DNA from: Deltaproteobacteria bacterium
GTDB lineage: Bacteria; Desulfobacterota; WTBG01; CAIYCZ01; CAIRTM01
Assembly: GCA_024276465.1 (NCBI GenBank)
Contig: JAJRXD010000021.1
Coordinates: 1-45,035 of the forward strand
Direction: 5' to 3'
Length of the DNA: 45,035 bases
The number at the start of each line of letters is the position of its first letter. The stretch's first letter is position 1. Made by a program: the position numbers and the translations under genes. Positions 1 to 8,957 of this stretch are shown in pieces. The notes beneath the pieces are model-generated. The model searched no databases and was not told where the DNA came from. It was given only the letters and a program-made list of their open reading frames with translations.

Positions 1-66
1 AGTGATGAAAAAGACAAAAATGTCACTGTAGTCTTCATTGCAGTCAAAACATTTTATTCAGAAGTT

Positions 67-2117
67 ATGACACGCGAAAAAACAACTGAAATCAGCCCCG
101 GCTTTTTTAAGGCAGACAAAAGCAGGCTTTTTTTGCTGCCCTGATACTTGCAGTAACAGTTGCCGGTATTGTCTACAGGACAATCGGAATTAATAATGAC
201 CTGTGGTTAGATGAAGCAATGTGGGCACAAAAATTAGTTAATAATCCGCTTGTAAAATCAGAGTTTCGCCCTATCGGATTTATGGCAGTAACAAAGGTTC
301 TGATTAGCATTAAAAACAGTGAATTTACACTGAGGCTTTTTCCATATCTGTCATCGATATTCGCGATTTTTTTAACATATTTTATTGCAAGAGAAATTTT
401 TAAATCAAAAGTTACAATATTACTGTCCATGTTTTTAGTGTCCTTTAACCCCATATTAATCTCATTTGCCAAGGAATTTAAACCTTACAGCGTTGAGTTT
501 TCTGTCCATCTGCTGATAATATTGATTTTGCTTTTGTATATTAAGAGAAAAATTCATTTAACGCCCTGTCATATTATGGGCATACTGTTAATTGCTTTTC
601 CGTTTGCCTATAATATTGTCTTTTTATATCCATCTGTATTTCTGCTGTTATTGCTTGAGGCTTATCAGGGAAAGAAAACCGGGAAATTTATTGCTTTGAT
701 ATGTATTGTCTGTGCAGGACTTGTGGGGTTTTTACTGTTATTCACAGGGGTGTTTTCAGGCAGTACTATACAATCCAGTGCCATATACTGGGGGAAAAAA
801 TACAATGTTTTTTATTTATCAGGTGGTCTGACAAATCACATAAAATGGATCGTCAATAAATATTTCGGACTTGTCCTGAACTCAGGCAGACTCGAAGTTT
901 TCTGGAATTTTATTCCTGTCAAATATCCGGCACAGCAATTCAGATGGTTTTCTGTTACTGGTATTATAGACACTACACTTGTAACTGCTCATTGCATTGG
1001 TTTTGCATATCTTATTTTAAAGAAGAAAACAGAAATCTTATTGCTGTTTGTTTTGCCTGTTTTTGTAGTTATATTATTTAATGTTTTAGGCATATGGCCA
1101 TTCGGACCATTTCGGGTAAACCTGTTTTTGTTCTGTTATTTTCTGATTATATCTCTTTATGGCATTGATGCGGTAATAAACAGTTCGAATACACGTTTCA
1201 ACCAGTGTATGACCGTGCCTATTGTCATCATTTTAATTTTTCTGCAGCTGCCATTTAAGCCGGAATATTATGAATCAAAAAAGCATATACCTGATTCAGA
1301 TATGAAATATGTTTTAAACACCATACTTAAGATGGATCATATGGATCTTTTGGGTCACGTTAAAAACCAGAAACGACTGATAATGGCAGATGAACATTCC
1401 TTTCATCAAATCAAATATTATTTAAAAAATCACACTGAATTTTCAAACAAAAACAGGGACATATTTGCTGCTGATTATAAAATATTTAAAGTCAGAAGAA
1501 TGCGAGAACTTAATACCCGTGGCTATGTAAATAATATCAAACCTGTGTGGATAATAAACTCTAATATCAGGGATATCAATAATGCTGATAAATATCTAAT
1601 CAGGGATAATATTATATTCAAAAAGATTTTCAAGAAGAATCAAAATGAATTGATCTATTATCTGCCCCATACTGTATCTAATATAATAACATTTGATCAG
1701 AAAAATGGATTTGAGGGTATCAGGGGCTTATCAAACATGGATCTGAAAAGGGAAATGAGGCATGGCAGGGAAGTGCTGGTCGCCAGGTCGAGCGGGAGAA
1801 ATTCCTTTTTGGAGTTTCAGGAAATCAAATATCCAAAGGACAGGTTTCTTTCAATCAGTGCACATATAGAGAGCCCTGCCTGGACAGATCTGCGTATTTT
1901 TTATATGACGGAATCAGACAAACAGTATAGTGAATCAAAAAGCGTAACAATATGGATTGAGTACGGACAGAACACCCTGAATGCAGTAATTAATGATAAA
2001 AATATTTACGGCAAAATTTTAATGAGCCCTGGCAAGGTTCCAGGCAAATACGTGATCTCTGAAATCAGCATATATTCAGTGGGCGGGGTTTTAACGAAAT
2101 CGTCAATTAAGGAATAA
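67..2117 (+). CDS. Polytopic GT39/ArnT-type glycosyltransferase, apparent frameshift near its start
   Basis: A membrane glycosyltransferase of the dolichyl-P-mannosyltransferase/ArnT superfamily (PF13231-like) is the best match. The first extracytoplasmic loop reads NNDLWLDEAMWA, with the acidic D..DE signature of these lipid-linked-sugar-dependent enzymes. About ten hydrophobic helices fill residues ~1-330 of the open frame and a soluble ~250-residue C-terminal domain follows. The frame open from 219 has no start codon upstream of ATG 219 before the TAA at 108-110, and starting at 219 would delete the first helix and the DE loop. The other frame supplies MTREKTTEISPGFFKADKSR from ATG 67 (that frame is open from base 1). 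The two frames join exactly if the seven-T run at 128-134 had eight Ts. The next gene follows after 4 nt. Substrate is unknown; it probably transfers a sugar to surface glycan or lipid. Confidence 0.7.
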
Positions 2118-2121
2118 TTCC

Positions 2122-3867
2122 ATGGGTATTTATAAAAAACTTTATTTAAGCTGTGCAGTTATTGTTATTCTCGCTTTATTTTCAGGGTTTTCTGTGCGGG
2201 TTTGCTTCTCCGGCAATACAACACACAGGAAGGTCTTTTTAATCGGATTAGACGGGGCTACATGGGATGTGATTTCTCCGATGATAAGCAAAGGAGACCT
2301 TCCTAATATTCAGAGACTGATGCGGGAAGGCAGTCATGGTATTTTAAGGTCTGAGGCTCCAACAAGGTCCCCTGCTATCTGGACTACCATGGTAACCGGC
2401 AAGAATCGTAGAGAACACGGGATAGTTGATTTTACTGTCCGCCTTGAAAAAGGTGCAGGGGGGTCGGTTCCTGTAACAAGTAATATACGAAAGGTTAAAG
2501 CACTCTGGAATATTTTAACGGAAAATGGAATTTCTTCAGGGGTGGTAAACTGGTGGGCAAGCTGGCCGGCTGAAAAGGTGGATGGCTTTATAGTTTCTGA
2601 CAGGGCTTTTTACAAGGGGGTGCAAAACACAACCTACCCCCCTGTTCTTCAGGACAGGCTGGCTTTGTTGCCCGGGACAGAGACAGAGTTTTTACATAAC
2701 GAGATAAACAGGATTTTTGATGTGGCAGCTACCCCATACAAACGGAATCTCTTTGTGAATATTTTTAAAAGTGATGATCCTCTGATGCATGTTCCGCCAA
2801 GAGTGTTTGATAAAGATACCTTTGTTTTTGAAATTGGAGATTATTTTTACAAAGAGTTTGCACCGGATTTTTATGCATTATATTTTAAAGGGGCAGATAT
2901 CCTGTCCCATCGTTACTGGAAGTATTTCATGCCCGATTCTGCGAGATGGAGATTCAAACCGTCAGACGGAGATATAAAAAGATATGGGAATGTCATCCCT
3001 GAATATTACAGATATATTGACAGGATAATTGGTGAAATTGTTAAACTTGGAGATGATGCCACAACCATTTTTATTGTATCAGATCATGGCTTTGGGCCAA
3101 GACCTGGTGAAGGCGGGTTAGATTATAATTTTAATTTTATTTTAGAAAAACTGGGATTATTAAGATATAAAAAAGGCGCAAATAAAGAGATAGATTATGA
3201 CAAAAGTATTATTTACAATGATGCGCTGCCATGGAGAAACGCAAAGTTATTCCTGAATTTCAAAAAGAATAAAAGCAATGGCATGTTGAATTGCAAAGAC
3301 TACTACAGTCTGGTAGAAAACATCAGGGAGAGATTAAGAAAAATTAAAACCGTTAGAGGCAGAAAACTGTTTAACAAAATCAGGGTTGGTAAAAAGAGTG
3401 GTAATTGCTTTGATGCTGATAAGCCGGACCTGTTAACTTATGTAAATAATAAAATACTTCCTGACAGGGAAATAATTATTAACGGGAAGCTTTTTTCAAC
3501 ATCTGATTTCATTTTTTACAGAGGGCTTTACGGAAGTCATCAGATACCTGTCCAAAAGACAGATGGAATAATTATCATGAGTGGCAAGAATATTAAGCAG
3601 GGTAAGAAGACCGGAAATGCTACCATCTATGATATTACACCAACAATTCTTTATCTTTTTGGCCTGCCTCTGGCAAGGGACATGAAGGGGGTTATTTTAA
3701 AAGAGGCAGTAGAAAAAGACCTGCTAAGATCAAATCCTCCCCAATATATTACCACTTTTGAAGATTTAAAACCCGGAAAAAAGACAGAAGACAAGCCGAT
3801 AAAAAGTCCTGCAGATGAAGATATAAAGGAAAAACTCAGGGCTTTGGGTTATGTTATTCCGGATTAA
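2122..3867 (+). CDS. Type I phosphodiesterase / nucleotide pyrophosphatase-like (alkaline phosphatase superfamily) protein
   Basis: This 581-residue protein belongs to the alkaline-phosphatase superfamily, PF01663 branch. An N-terminal hydrophobic segment (residues ~5-30) is a signal peptide or anchor, so it acts in the periplasm. The metal-site elements appear in order: LIGLDGATWD near residue 40, the nucleophile region APTRSPAIWTTM near 78, GADILSHRYW near 255, VSDHGFG near 320 and GSHQIP near 475. This gives the expected two-metal Asp/His set and a Thr/Ser nucleophile. Family members hydrolyse or transfer phosphodiester groups. Beside a GT39-type glycosyltransferase it may process a phospholipid-linked donor or decorate surface glycan, but that is inference. 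It starts 4 nt after the upstream gene, so the two are probably co-transcribed. The ending LRALGYV is common in related proteins of polysaccharide loci. Confidence 0.8.
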   Translation: MGIYKKLYLSCAVIVILALFSGFSVRVCFSGNTTHRKVFLIGLDGATWDVISPMISKGDLPNIQRLMREGSHGILRSEAPTRSPAIWTTMVTGKNRREHGIVDFTVRLEKGAGGSVPVTSNIRKVKALWNILTENGISSGVVNWWASWPAEKVDGFIVSDRAFYKGVQNTTYPPVLQDRLALLPGTETEFLHNEINRIFDVAATPYKRNLFVNIFKSDDPLMHVPPRVFDKDTFVFEIGDYFYKEFAPDFYALYFKGADILSHRYWKYFMPDSARWRFKPSDGDIKRYGNVIPEYYRYIDRIIGEIVKLGDDATTIFIVSDHGFGPRPGEGGLDYNFNFILEKLGLLRYKKGANKEIDYDKSIIYNDALPWRNAKLFLNFKKNKSNGMLNCKDYYSLVENIRERLRKIKTVRGRKLFNKIRVGKKSGNCFDADKPDLLTYVNNKILPDREIIINGKLFSTSDFIFYRGLYGSHQIPVQKTDGIIIMSGKNIKQGKKTGNATIYDITPTILYLFGLPLARDMKGVILKEAVEKDLLRSNPPQYITTFEDLKPGKKTEDKPIKSPADEDIKEKLRALGYVIPD

Positions 3868-3996
3868 ATCCATTGCTACTTCGTATCATGTGCCGGCATT
3901 AGAGACAAATTAGCGCCTGTTTTATATTGATAAGGTCCTGGAATGTTCTGATGGATCTGCAGGGCAGGCCGGTTTTTAACACTGTCAAATTTTTGC

Positions 3997-4034
3997 TTGA
4001 CAAATAGTCTTTTTATACGATACTTACTTAAGTT
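3997..4034 (+). promoter_or_regulatory. Candidate promoter/operator of the hicBA pair
   Basis: A consensus -35 TTGACA at 3997-4002 is followed after 16 nt by GATACT at 4019-4024 (4/6 to TATAAT). The 8-bp palindrome ACTTAAGT at 4026-4033 sits over the expected start point. HicB antitoxins normally repress their own operon through such dyads, so this is a plausible operator. Only the match itself is seen. Confidence 0.45.
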
Positions 4035-4092
4035 AACAGAAATGTGCACCAAGAGGGGAAAGAGGCAAAACAAACCTGTAAGAGAAAAAATA

Positions 4093-4446
4093 ATGCATAA
4101 AACAGAAAAACAGCAAGTGTTTTTTAGTATAAACTTACCCTGTAAACTCAAAAAAAGGAAGAACTGGTTTGTATCTTCTTGTCCTTTATTGGATATTCAC
4201 TCTCAGGGTCCCACTGAAAAAACAGCTAAAAAACATCTCGTAGAAGCAGTTTTTTCTTTTTTCATCTCCTGCTTTGAAAGAGGCACTCTTGATAAAGTAT
4301 TAAAGGACTGCGGTTTCAGTCTTTTAAAATCTGAAACAGTCCAACAAGTACCGGCAAAATCTATCAGATCGTCTAAAGACTCAATCTTTGTACCCATCCC
4401 CTTGGCAGTTAAGCCCAGACACACTGCTCAGACATGTCACGCATAA
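4093..4446 (+). CDS. hicB: HicB-family antitoxin
   Basis: A predicted 117-residue antitoxin. Residues ~15-70 follow the HicB partial RNase H-like fold: a strand (FVSSCPLLDIHSQG), the GPTEKTAKKHLVEAV helix and FFISCFERGTLDKVLKDCGF. It overlaps the downstream HicA ORF by 13 nt, the usual arrangement of translationally coupled hicBA pairs. I chose ATG 4093; ATG 4042 is an in-frame alternative that would add 17 basic residues and lies only ~12 nt downstream of the likely transcription start. Neither has a strong Shine-Dalgarno. The C-terminus (VKPRHTAQTCHA) shows no obvious ribbon-helix-helix or HTH. The family assignment rests on the fold pattern plus the partner. Confidence 0.65.
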   Translation: MHKTEKQQVFFSINLPCKLKKRKNWFVSSCPLLDIHSQGPTEKTAKKHLVEAVFSFFISCFERGTLDKVLKDCGFSLLKSETVQQVPAKSIRSSKDSIFVPIPLAVKPRHTAQTCHA

Positions 4447-4676
4447 TCCCCGTACACTGGAAGATTCTCGAATGTATTTTTAAAAAGTATGGATTTGTGT
4501 TTGAGAGGCAGGTAGGTTCACATCTTACATACAGCAAAAGAGGCGTAGACAGACCATTAGTAATCCCGGCCTATAAAGAAATAGACGCAGATATAATCAG
4601 AGGTCTAATGCGCACCGCAAATATGACCAGGGAAAGATATTTTGAATTACTAAAAAAGTGTAAAAAATCAGCATAG
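4434..4676 (+). CDS. hicA: HicA-family mRNA interferase toxin
   Basis: An 80-residue double-stranded-RNA-binding-fold toxin of the HicA/YcfA family. Its fingerprint is the KILECIFKKYGFVFERQVGS helix-strand followed by the catalytic His in GSHLTYSK, then the PLVIPAYKEID strand-turn and an IIRGLMRTANMTRERYFELL C-terminal helix. Known HicA proteins cleave mRNA and are neutralised by HicB. The start overlaps the end of hicB by 13 nt. The length (usual range 60-90) argues that it is intact. The pair may help to stabilise this repeat-rich locus or act in phage defence; that is inference. Confidence 0.8.
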   Translation: MSRIIPVHWKILECIFKKYGFVFERQVGSHLTYSKRGVDRPLVIPAYKEIDADIIRGLMRTANMTRERYFELLKKCKKSA

Positions 4677-4739
4677 CTAATTCAGGAGACATTTTTTTTA
4701 CAAACACTAACGTTTACAAGTTCCAATCCCTGATCTCCC

Positions 4740-4827
4740 GGATTTAAGGCGTAAGCCTTTTATGAAACCTTTACAGGTTAATCCCTAACAGGTTAATTCC
4801 TGTGGCTTATTGCCAATTGGCTGTTTT
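4740..4827 (+). repeat. ~85-bp dispersed direct repeat, copy 1
   Basis: This stretch is close to identical with 8519-8602 in the same orientation: a shared GGCGTAAGCCTTTTAT core, then a CCTTTACAGGTTAAT block and TAATTCCTGTGGCTTATTGC. The main difference is a small indel. It lies in the 296-bp gap 4677-4972. The rest of that gap is non-coding and includes a perfect hairpin GCGCAT-GA-ATGCGC at 4856-4869 and low-complexity 'cctttgtgc' text similar to other intergenic stretches. The two copies flank the minus-strand block 4973-8407. Confidence 0.85.
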
Positions 4828-4972
4828 TACCTTGTGCCTTTGCCCAATTCCTTTCGCGCATGAATGCGCTCCTACAGCTGTTTTGCTCTAATCCTCTGTC
4901 CCTTTGTGCTTTTGTCCCCCTGTGAACTCTGTGGTTCATGTTTTTTTTTATCTGATTTTTGACAGTACTCCC

Positions 4973-5893
4973 CTATCCCTGTAACATCCCGGACAAAAGC
5001 TTCTTATATAACATTATGTAGGCTTTTATTGTTTCGTTAATGGTTGTATAATTTCTCCTCATAAAACTGATCAGGATTCTGTTTAAAGGCTCAACAAACA
5101 GTATGGTAAAGCATATAATAAGGCTTTGAGGTGCAGAAAAATGTTTTTTAAAATATTTTATCCGGCTGTTAAGTGACAGAAACAACCTTTTAGCCATTAT
5201 CTGTTTAGACACCCCCCCTCCCTCATGGAATATTAATGCCCCGTCCCAGTAATAAATCGTTCCCCCTGATTTTCGTATTCGTGTACTGAAATCCAGATCT
5301 TCATAATACAGAAAAAAGCGTTCGTCAAACCCCCCAACTTTATTTAAAAGTTCTTTTTTAAAAAACATAAATGAACCCATTACATGATCAACCTCCCGGC
5401 TTGATTCATGATTCCATTCAAGCATTTTATATGAACAAAATATCTTTGGGGAAAGAGCACTTAAGCCTGTAGAGGTGTTAAATGCATTAAACAAGGTGGG
5501 CAGCCTGCAGCACCCTCTGTTTGTAATGTGTTGTTTGCCTGTCTGCTTAATGCCGATCAGATCATAATTGTTTTTTATGAAAAAATTAAATGTTTTACTT
5601 AAGGTGTTTTTATATAACCTGACATCAGGGTTTAGCAATAAAATATAATCGCCATCTGCATATCTGAAACCAGTATTACATGCTGCAGCAAACCCGGAGT
5701 TTTCTCTGTTCTTTATTATTTTAATATTGTTATTTTTGGGAATCAGTCCTAAGGAATTATCTGTTGAATTATTATCCACAATAATAATTTGTACTTTAAA
5801 TGTATCCTGGTCTGAGGCTGTTATAGAATCAATGCACTTTCCAAGTAAAGTTCCGGAATTCCAGTTTACTATTAATATGGTAATGAGGTTCAT
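4973..5893 (-). CDS. GT2 glycosyltransferase (rhamnosyltransferase WbbL-like)
   Basis: A 306-residue inverting GT-A glycosyltransferase. The N-terminal strand ILIVNWNSG, the nucleotide-binding IIIVDNNSTDNS and NRENSGFAAACNTGF, and the metal-binding LLLNPDV are those of the WbbL-like branch of family 2. FFLYYEDLDFSTRIRKSG around residue 200 holds the acceptor-side ED motif. A hydrophobic stretch near residue 255 (SLIICFTILFVEPL) may touch the membrane. WbbL-type enzymes often add dTDP-rhamnose, but the sugar cannot be read from sequence. It is the last gene of a three-gene minus-strand unit, 91 nt after the preceding gene. It acts at the cytoplasmic face on a lipid-linked acceptor. Confidence 0.85.
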   Translation of the reverse strand: MNLITILIVNWNSGTLLGKCIDSITASDQDTFKVQIIIVDNNSTDNSLGLIPKNNNIKIIKNRENSGFAAACNTGFRYADGDYILLLNPDVRLYKNTLSKTFNFFIKNNYDLIGIKQTGKQHITNRGCCRLPTLFNAFNTSTGLSALSPKIFCSYKMLEWNHESSREVDHVMGSFMFFKKELLNKVGGFDERFFLYYEDLDFSTRIRKSGGTIYYWDGALIFHEGGGVSKQIMAKRLFLSLNSRIKYFKKHFSAPQSLIICFTILFVEPLNRILISFMRRNYTTINETIKAYIMLYKKLLSGMLQG

Positions 5894-5984
5894 GTGGTCT
5901 GCAATTGATATTTAATAGTTCAACTTTTTTACGAATGAACAAAAAAATAAAAAACAATTCCTGTTCATCTGTTTTGTATTTATT

Positions 5985-6908
5985 TTATAACCGAACAGCA
6001 AAAAATTTGTGGTAGAATTTTATCGCGATGTTATAAATATCCTGTCCTAAAAAGGAAGATAAAAAGCCTGCGAGATACTTGATGTTCAAAGGATTGCATG
6101 TAACACTTTCCCTGAAGAAATTTCTTGCTCTCCTGATTTCTCCATTTGCTGCAAGCATAAAAGCCAGGGCAAAATAATGTTTTGCTATTAATTTGCTGTC
6201 TTTTTTAAAATCACTGAAATGTTTTTTCAGGATATATTCCAATGCCTGAATAAGAATTGCAGTATTTGTCCAGATTCCATCCGGTTGTTGTTCTGAAACA
6301 AGCAGGGCTTTATTGACATATTTGAAATTATAATATTTTGAGACCCTGAGCCACATTTCCCAATCAACAAGACGAGACAGGTTTTCATCAAACATTCCTG
6401 TTTTAGAGAAACATTCTTTTTTAATAACCACAACCGGTGTGGTAATGAAATTTTTTTTAAGGAGTTCTCCATGAATATTGCCTTCTTTCTGTTGAATATC
6501 CTGTGCTGGAATGAATATTTTTTTATTGTTTCCTGTACGCCAGAACCCGCAATAAACAACATCAAATTCAGAGCAGGGATCTGTTAAATACACCATCTGT
6601 TTTTCTAATTTGTCCGGACTCCATTCATCATCATCATCCTGAAAAGCGATATGTTCTGTCCGGGCATTTTTTATCCCGGTATTTCTCGCTGCAGCGTTCC
6701 CCAGGTTTTTTTCGTGAAGGATGTAGCGTATTCTATGGTCATGAAAACCTGTCACGACTTCCCGGGTATTATCTGTGGAATGATCGTCTACAACAATAAG
6801 TTCAAAATCCCGGTAAGTCTGGCACAGTACACTTTTGATGGATCTTTTTATCAAATGTGCACGATTGTATGTGGGGATAATCACACTAACTGCTGTTTGT
6901 TGATTCAT
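5985..6908 (-). CDS. GT2 glycosyltransferase with helical C-terminal tail
   Basis: A 307-residue family-2 glycosyltransferase. It opens with VSVIIPTYNRAHLIKRSI, then LIVVDDHSTDNT, NLGNAAARNTGI and the DXD-containing AFQDDDDEW near residue 92. After residue ~220 comes a helical, TPR-like tail (HYFALAFMLAANGEIRRARN and the CNPLNIKYL region). The GT2 at 17994-18851 has the same domain order and tail, so the two are probably paralogues. The ATG overlaps the stop codon of the upstream flippase (ATGA), which argues for translational coupling. Donor and acceptor sugars are unknown. Confidence 0.85.
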   Translation of the reverse strand: MNQQTAVSVIIPTYNRAHLIKRSIKSVLCQTYRDFELIVVDDHSTDNTREVVTGFHDHRIRYILHEKNLGNAAARNTGIKNARTEHIAFQDDDDEWSPDKLEKQMVYLTDPCSEFDVVYCGFWRTGNNKKIFIPAQDIQQKEGNIHGELLKKNFITTPVVVIKKECFSKTGMFDENLSRLVDWEMWLRVSKYYNFKYVNKALLVSEQQPDGIWTNTAILIQALEYILKKHFSDFKKDSKLIAKHYFALAFMLAANGEIRRARNFFRESVTCNPLNIKYLAGFLSSFLGQDIYNIAIKFYHKFFAVRL

Positions 6909-6939
6909 GTTTTTTTAGAATCGTTCAATTGCAGGTTAA
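6905..6939 (+). repeat. Recurrent ~35-bp motif, copy inside the 3' end of the flippase gene
   Basis: It reads TCATGTTTTTT, then TAGAATCGTTCAATTGCAGG, then TTAAG. It closely matches 11272-11306 and more loosely 13241-13275, 24770-24805 and 41081-41112. Here it overlaps coding sequence (final residues of the flippase), unlike the other copies, which lie just upstream of genes. Confidence 0.6.
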
Positions 6940-8407
6940 GCAAAACTTCCTTTATAGTATCAGTGATTTTATGTTTTGAAAGGTCGAAAAGGTACACAAT
7001 AGCTGAATATGTAATAACAAACAAAACCACCATTATTAACAGTGCAACAATGTTCTTATCATAGCAGAAATTTTTGTTTATTAAAACCACAGCAAAACCA
7101 GCAAGAAAAGCAGCAGAAAGCGGCAGAAAAACAGCTGCTAAAAAATCTTTGTATCTGAAATTGATCATTTTTTTTGTCTCTATACTGATCATTAATAAAG
7201 CAGCTAAATATGAAATTGTAACAGCTAAAGCGGTGCCAAAAATACCCCACAAGATGGTTAGCGGATAAATTATTAGAACAATCATAATCAGCTGAATGCC
7301 TGACAGTTTTGTTGTAATTTTCGGTTTGCCTAAACTTACAAGAATTGGGCCCATTGATGTCCCTATTGATCTTATTACTCCATAGAAGCAAAGAACCTGC
7401 ATTGCCGGGACCATTGGCATCCATTTATCACCTAAAAACAGCTGCGTGAACTGCAGGGCAAATATAAAAATACCCCCTGCGAGGGGAAAAGATAATAAAG
7501 CTGTCAGCCTTAAGACCTTAAGATATGTTTCTTTCAGTTTTTCCATATTATCCTGCATTTTTGAGTATGCTGGGAATGAAACTTGAGAGATAATATGGGT
7601 TATTTCTGTGGCAGGCAGATTAGAAAGTTTGTATGCCATTCGATAAAAGCCTAATGCTGTTATGCCAAGAATTTTTCCGACAAAGATATCATCACCCTGT
7701 ATGATTAAAAAGATCAATATGCTTGAACCTAAAATCCATCTGCCAAAACCAAAAAGATCCTGAAATTTTTCTTTGTCAATTCTTATCCTGGGTCTATAGG
7801 GATGAATCACGTAAGAGATTATCAGCCTGATAACATGGGCTGCGAGTCCGCCCCAGACAAGCGCCCAGACACTCCGCAACATAAAGGCCAGGAAGACTGA
7901 GACAGCCAGATCAACAACAGTTGCTGAAAACTCATAAATAAATTGTTTGTTAAACTCCAGTTCCTTCTGGAAATAGAAAACACCTATGTTACGAAAGCCC
8001 GAAAGGAGTGTGGAAACAGCAATAACTCTAATTACTAATATGGCCTGGGGTGAATTAAAAAATTTTCCCACCAGAGGGGCAGACAGGAAAAGCATTAGAA
8101 ACAGAATGATTCCACGAACAGCTAAAACCGTCCATGCTGTATCAAGGTATGGCCTGACGTCTCCTTTTTTTTGTATCAAGGCTGCCTGAAACCCTGTCTG
8201 AGAAAAAGTTTCCAGGGTTGAGATGGTCAGCATGACGATTCCAAGAAGGCCGAAATCATCCGGAGACAACAGTCTTGCCAGGATTATTGTTCGGATAAAT
8301 CCCAGGCCCTTGTTAACTGTTGATAATGCAAAAGCCCATGCCCCACCCCTGACTACTCTTTTCGAAAGAGGCTCTGTTTTTTCTGTGTTCTGGTTTATTG
8401 TTGTCAA
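6905..8407 (-). CDS. Wzx-type O-antigen/polysaccharide flippase
   Basis: A 500-residue MATE/MOP-superfamily transporter with about 12-14 hydrophobic helices. The N-terminus carries VVRGGAWAFALSTVNKGLGF and the ARLLSPDDFGLLGI loop characteristic of the WzxC/PST branch (PF13440). It should move undecaprenyl-linked repeat units from the cytoplasmic to the periplasmic face. It is the first gene of the minus-strand unit and overlaps the following glycosyltransferase by 4 nt. The start at 8407 gives a basic, cytoplasmic N-terminus, as expected. The last codons lie inside a copy of a 35-bp motif seen elsewhere in the window (6905-6939 on the plus strand). Confidence 0.88.
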   Translation of the reverse strand: MTTINQNTEKTEPLSKRVVRGGAWAFALSTVNKGLGFIRTIILARLLSPDDFGLLGIVMLTISTLETFSQTGFQAALIQKKGDVRPYLDTAWTVLAVRGIILFLMLFLSAPLVGKFFNSPQAILVIRVIAVSTLLSGFRNIGVFYFQKELEFNKQFIYEFSATVVDLAVSVFLAFMLRSVWALVWGGLAAHVIRLIISYVIHPYRPRIRIDKEKFQDLFGFGRWILGSSILIFLIIQGDDIFVGKILGITALGFYRMAYKLSNLPATEITHIISQVSFPAYSKMQDNMEKLKETYLKVLRLTALLSFPLAGGIFIFALQFTQLFLGDKWMPMVPAMQVLCFYGVIRSIGTSMGPILVSLGKPKITTKLSGIQLIMIVLIIYPLTILWGIFGTALAVTISYLAALLMISIETKKMINFRYKDFLAAVFLPLSAAFLAGFAVVLINKNFCYDKNIVALLIMVVLFVITYSAIVYLFDLSKHKITDTIKEVLLNLQLNDSKKT

Positions 8408-8518
8408 GGTTTTTTAAATGTAGAAACAATATGTCACAGATAATGTCACATGAAGTTCAAAAAAGAAAATGTCAAAAAACTCCATTTTATCTCTTCCGGA
8501 GTTAATGCGTAAGTCCAG

Positions 8519-8602
8519 GATTTCAGGCGTAAGCCTTTTATAAAACCTTTACAGGTTAATTCCGGATTAATTCCTGTGGCTTATTGCCAATTGCCTGTTT
8601 TT
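8519..8602 (+). repeat. ~85-bp dispersed direct repeat, copy 2
   Basis: Same orientation and near-identical to 4740-4827. It sits in the 550-bp divergent gap between the flippase gene (minus) and the GT4 gene (plus). Apart from this repeat and the palindromic element that follows, the gap holds no supported gene. Confidence 0.85.
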
Positions 8603-8749
8603 TTCTTTTGTCATTTGAAGGTGCATGCCTTTAATTTGAAGCTTTTTGCTTTGCCATCAAAGTTTATAAAAAAGTTCTTTTCAATGGACAATATTCAAAG
8701 CTTAAAGCATACTGTAAGGGATTGCAAGTATCATATATATTCTAAATAG

Positions 8750-8919
8750 TGTCTGAACGAAAAGTCCTGATTCACAGCTGTTATTGCGAGGAGTGAGGAA
8801 CCTCGATAAAATCGGGGCAGGCCCCGACGAAGCAATCCCACTGTTTTCAAGAGATTGCTTCGGTCATGCTTTCCTCGCAATGACAGAAAAATACGATTAA
8901 TGTACTTTTTGTTCAGCCA
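8750..8919. mobile_element. MITE-like palindromic element, copy A
   Basis: The ends are imperfect inverted repeats: TGTCTGAACGAAAAGT at the left, and TGGCTGAACAAAAAGT when the right end is read on the opposite strand. Inside lie a second nested inverted pair (ATTGCGAGG ... CCTCGCAAT) and a GC-rich hairpin (TCGGGGC-AG-GCCCCGA). The same outer ends occur at 16508-16625. It encodes no transposase, so it is probably a non-autonomous miniature element or a REP-type unit. The plus-strand flanks (AAATAG on both sides) hint at a short target duplication. Confidence 0.7.
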
Positions 8920-8957
8920 CCAAATAGTATGATTTTCAACAAGGGACAAAGCATAGT

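Noticed and set aside
3876-4151. 91-codon minus-strand ORF opposite the hicB upstream region
   Set aside because: It is antisense to the hicB promoter and gene and has no recognisable family features.
8731-8949. 72-codon minus-strand ORF
   Set aside because: It lies almost entirely within the palindromic element copy A.
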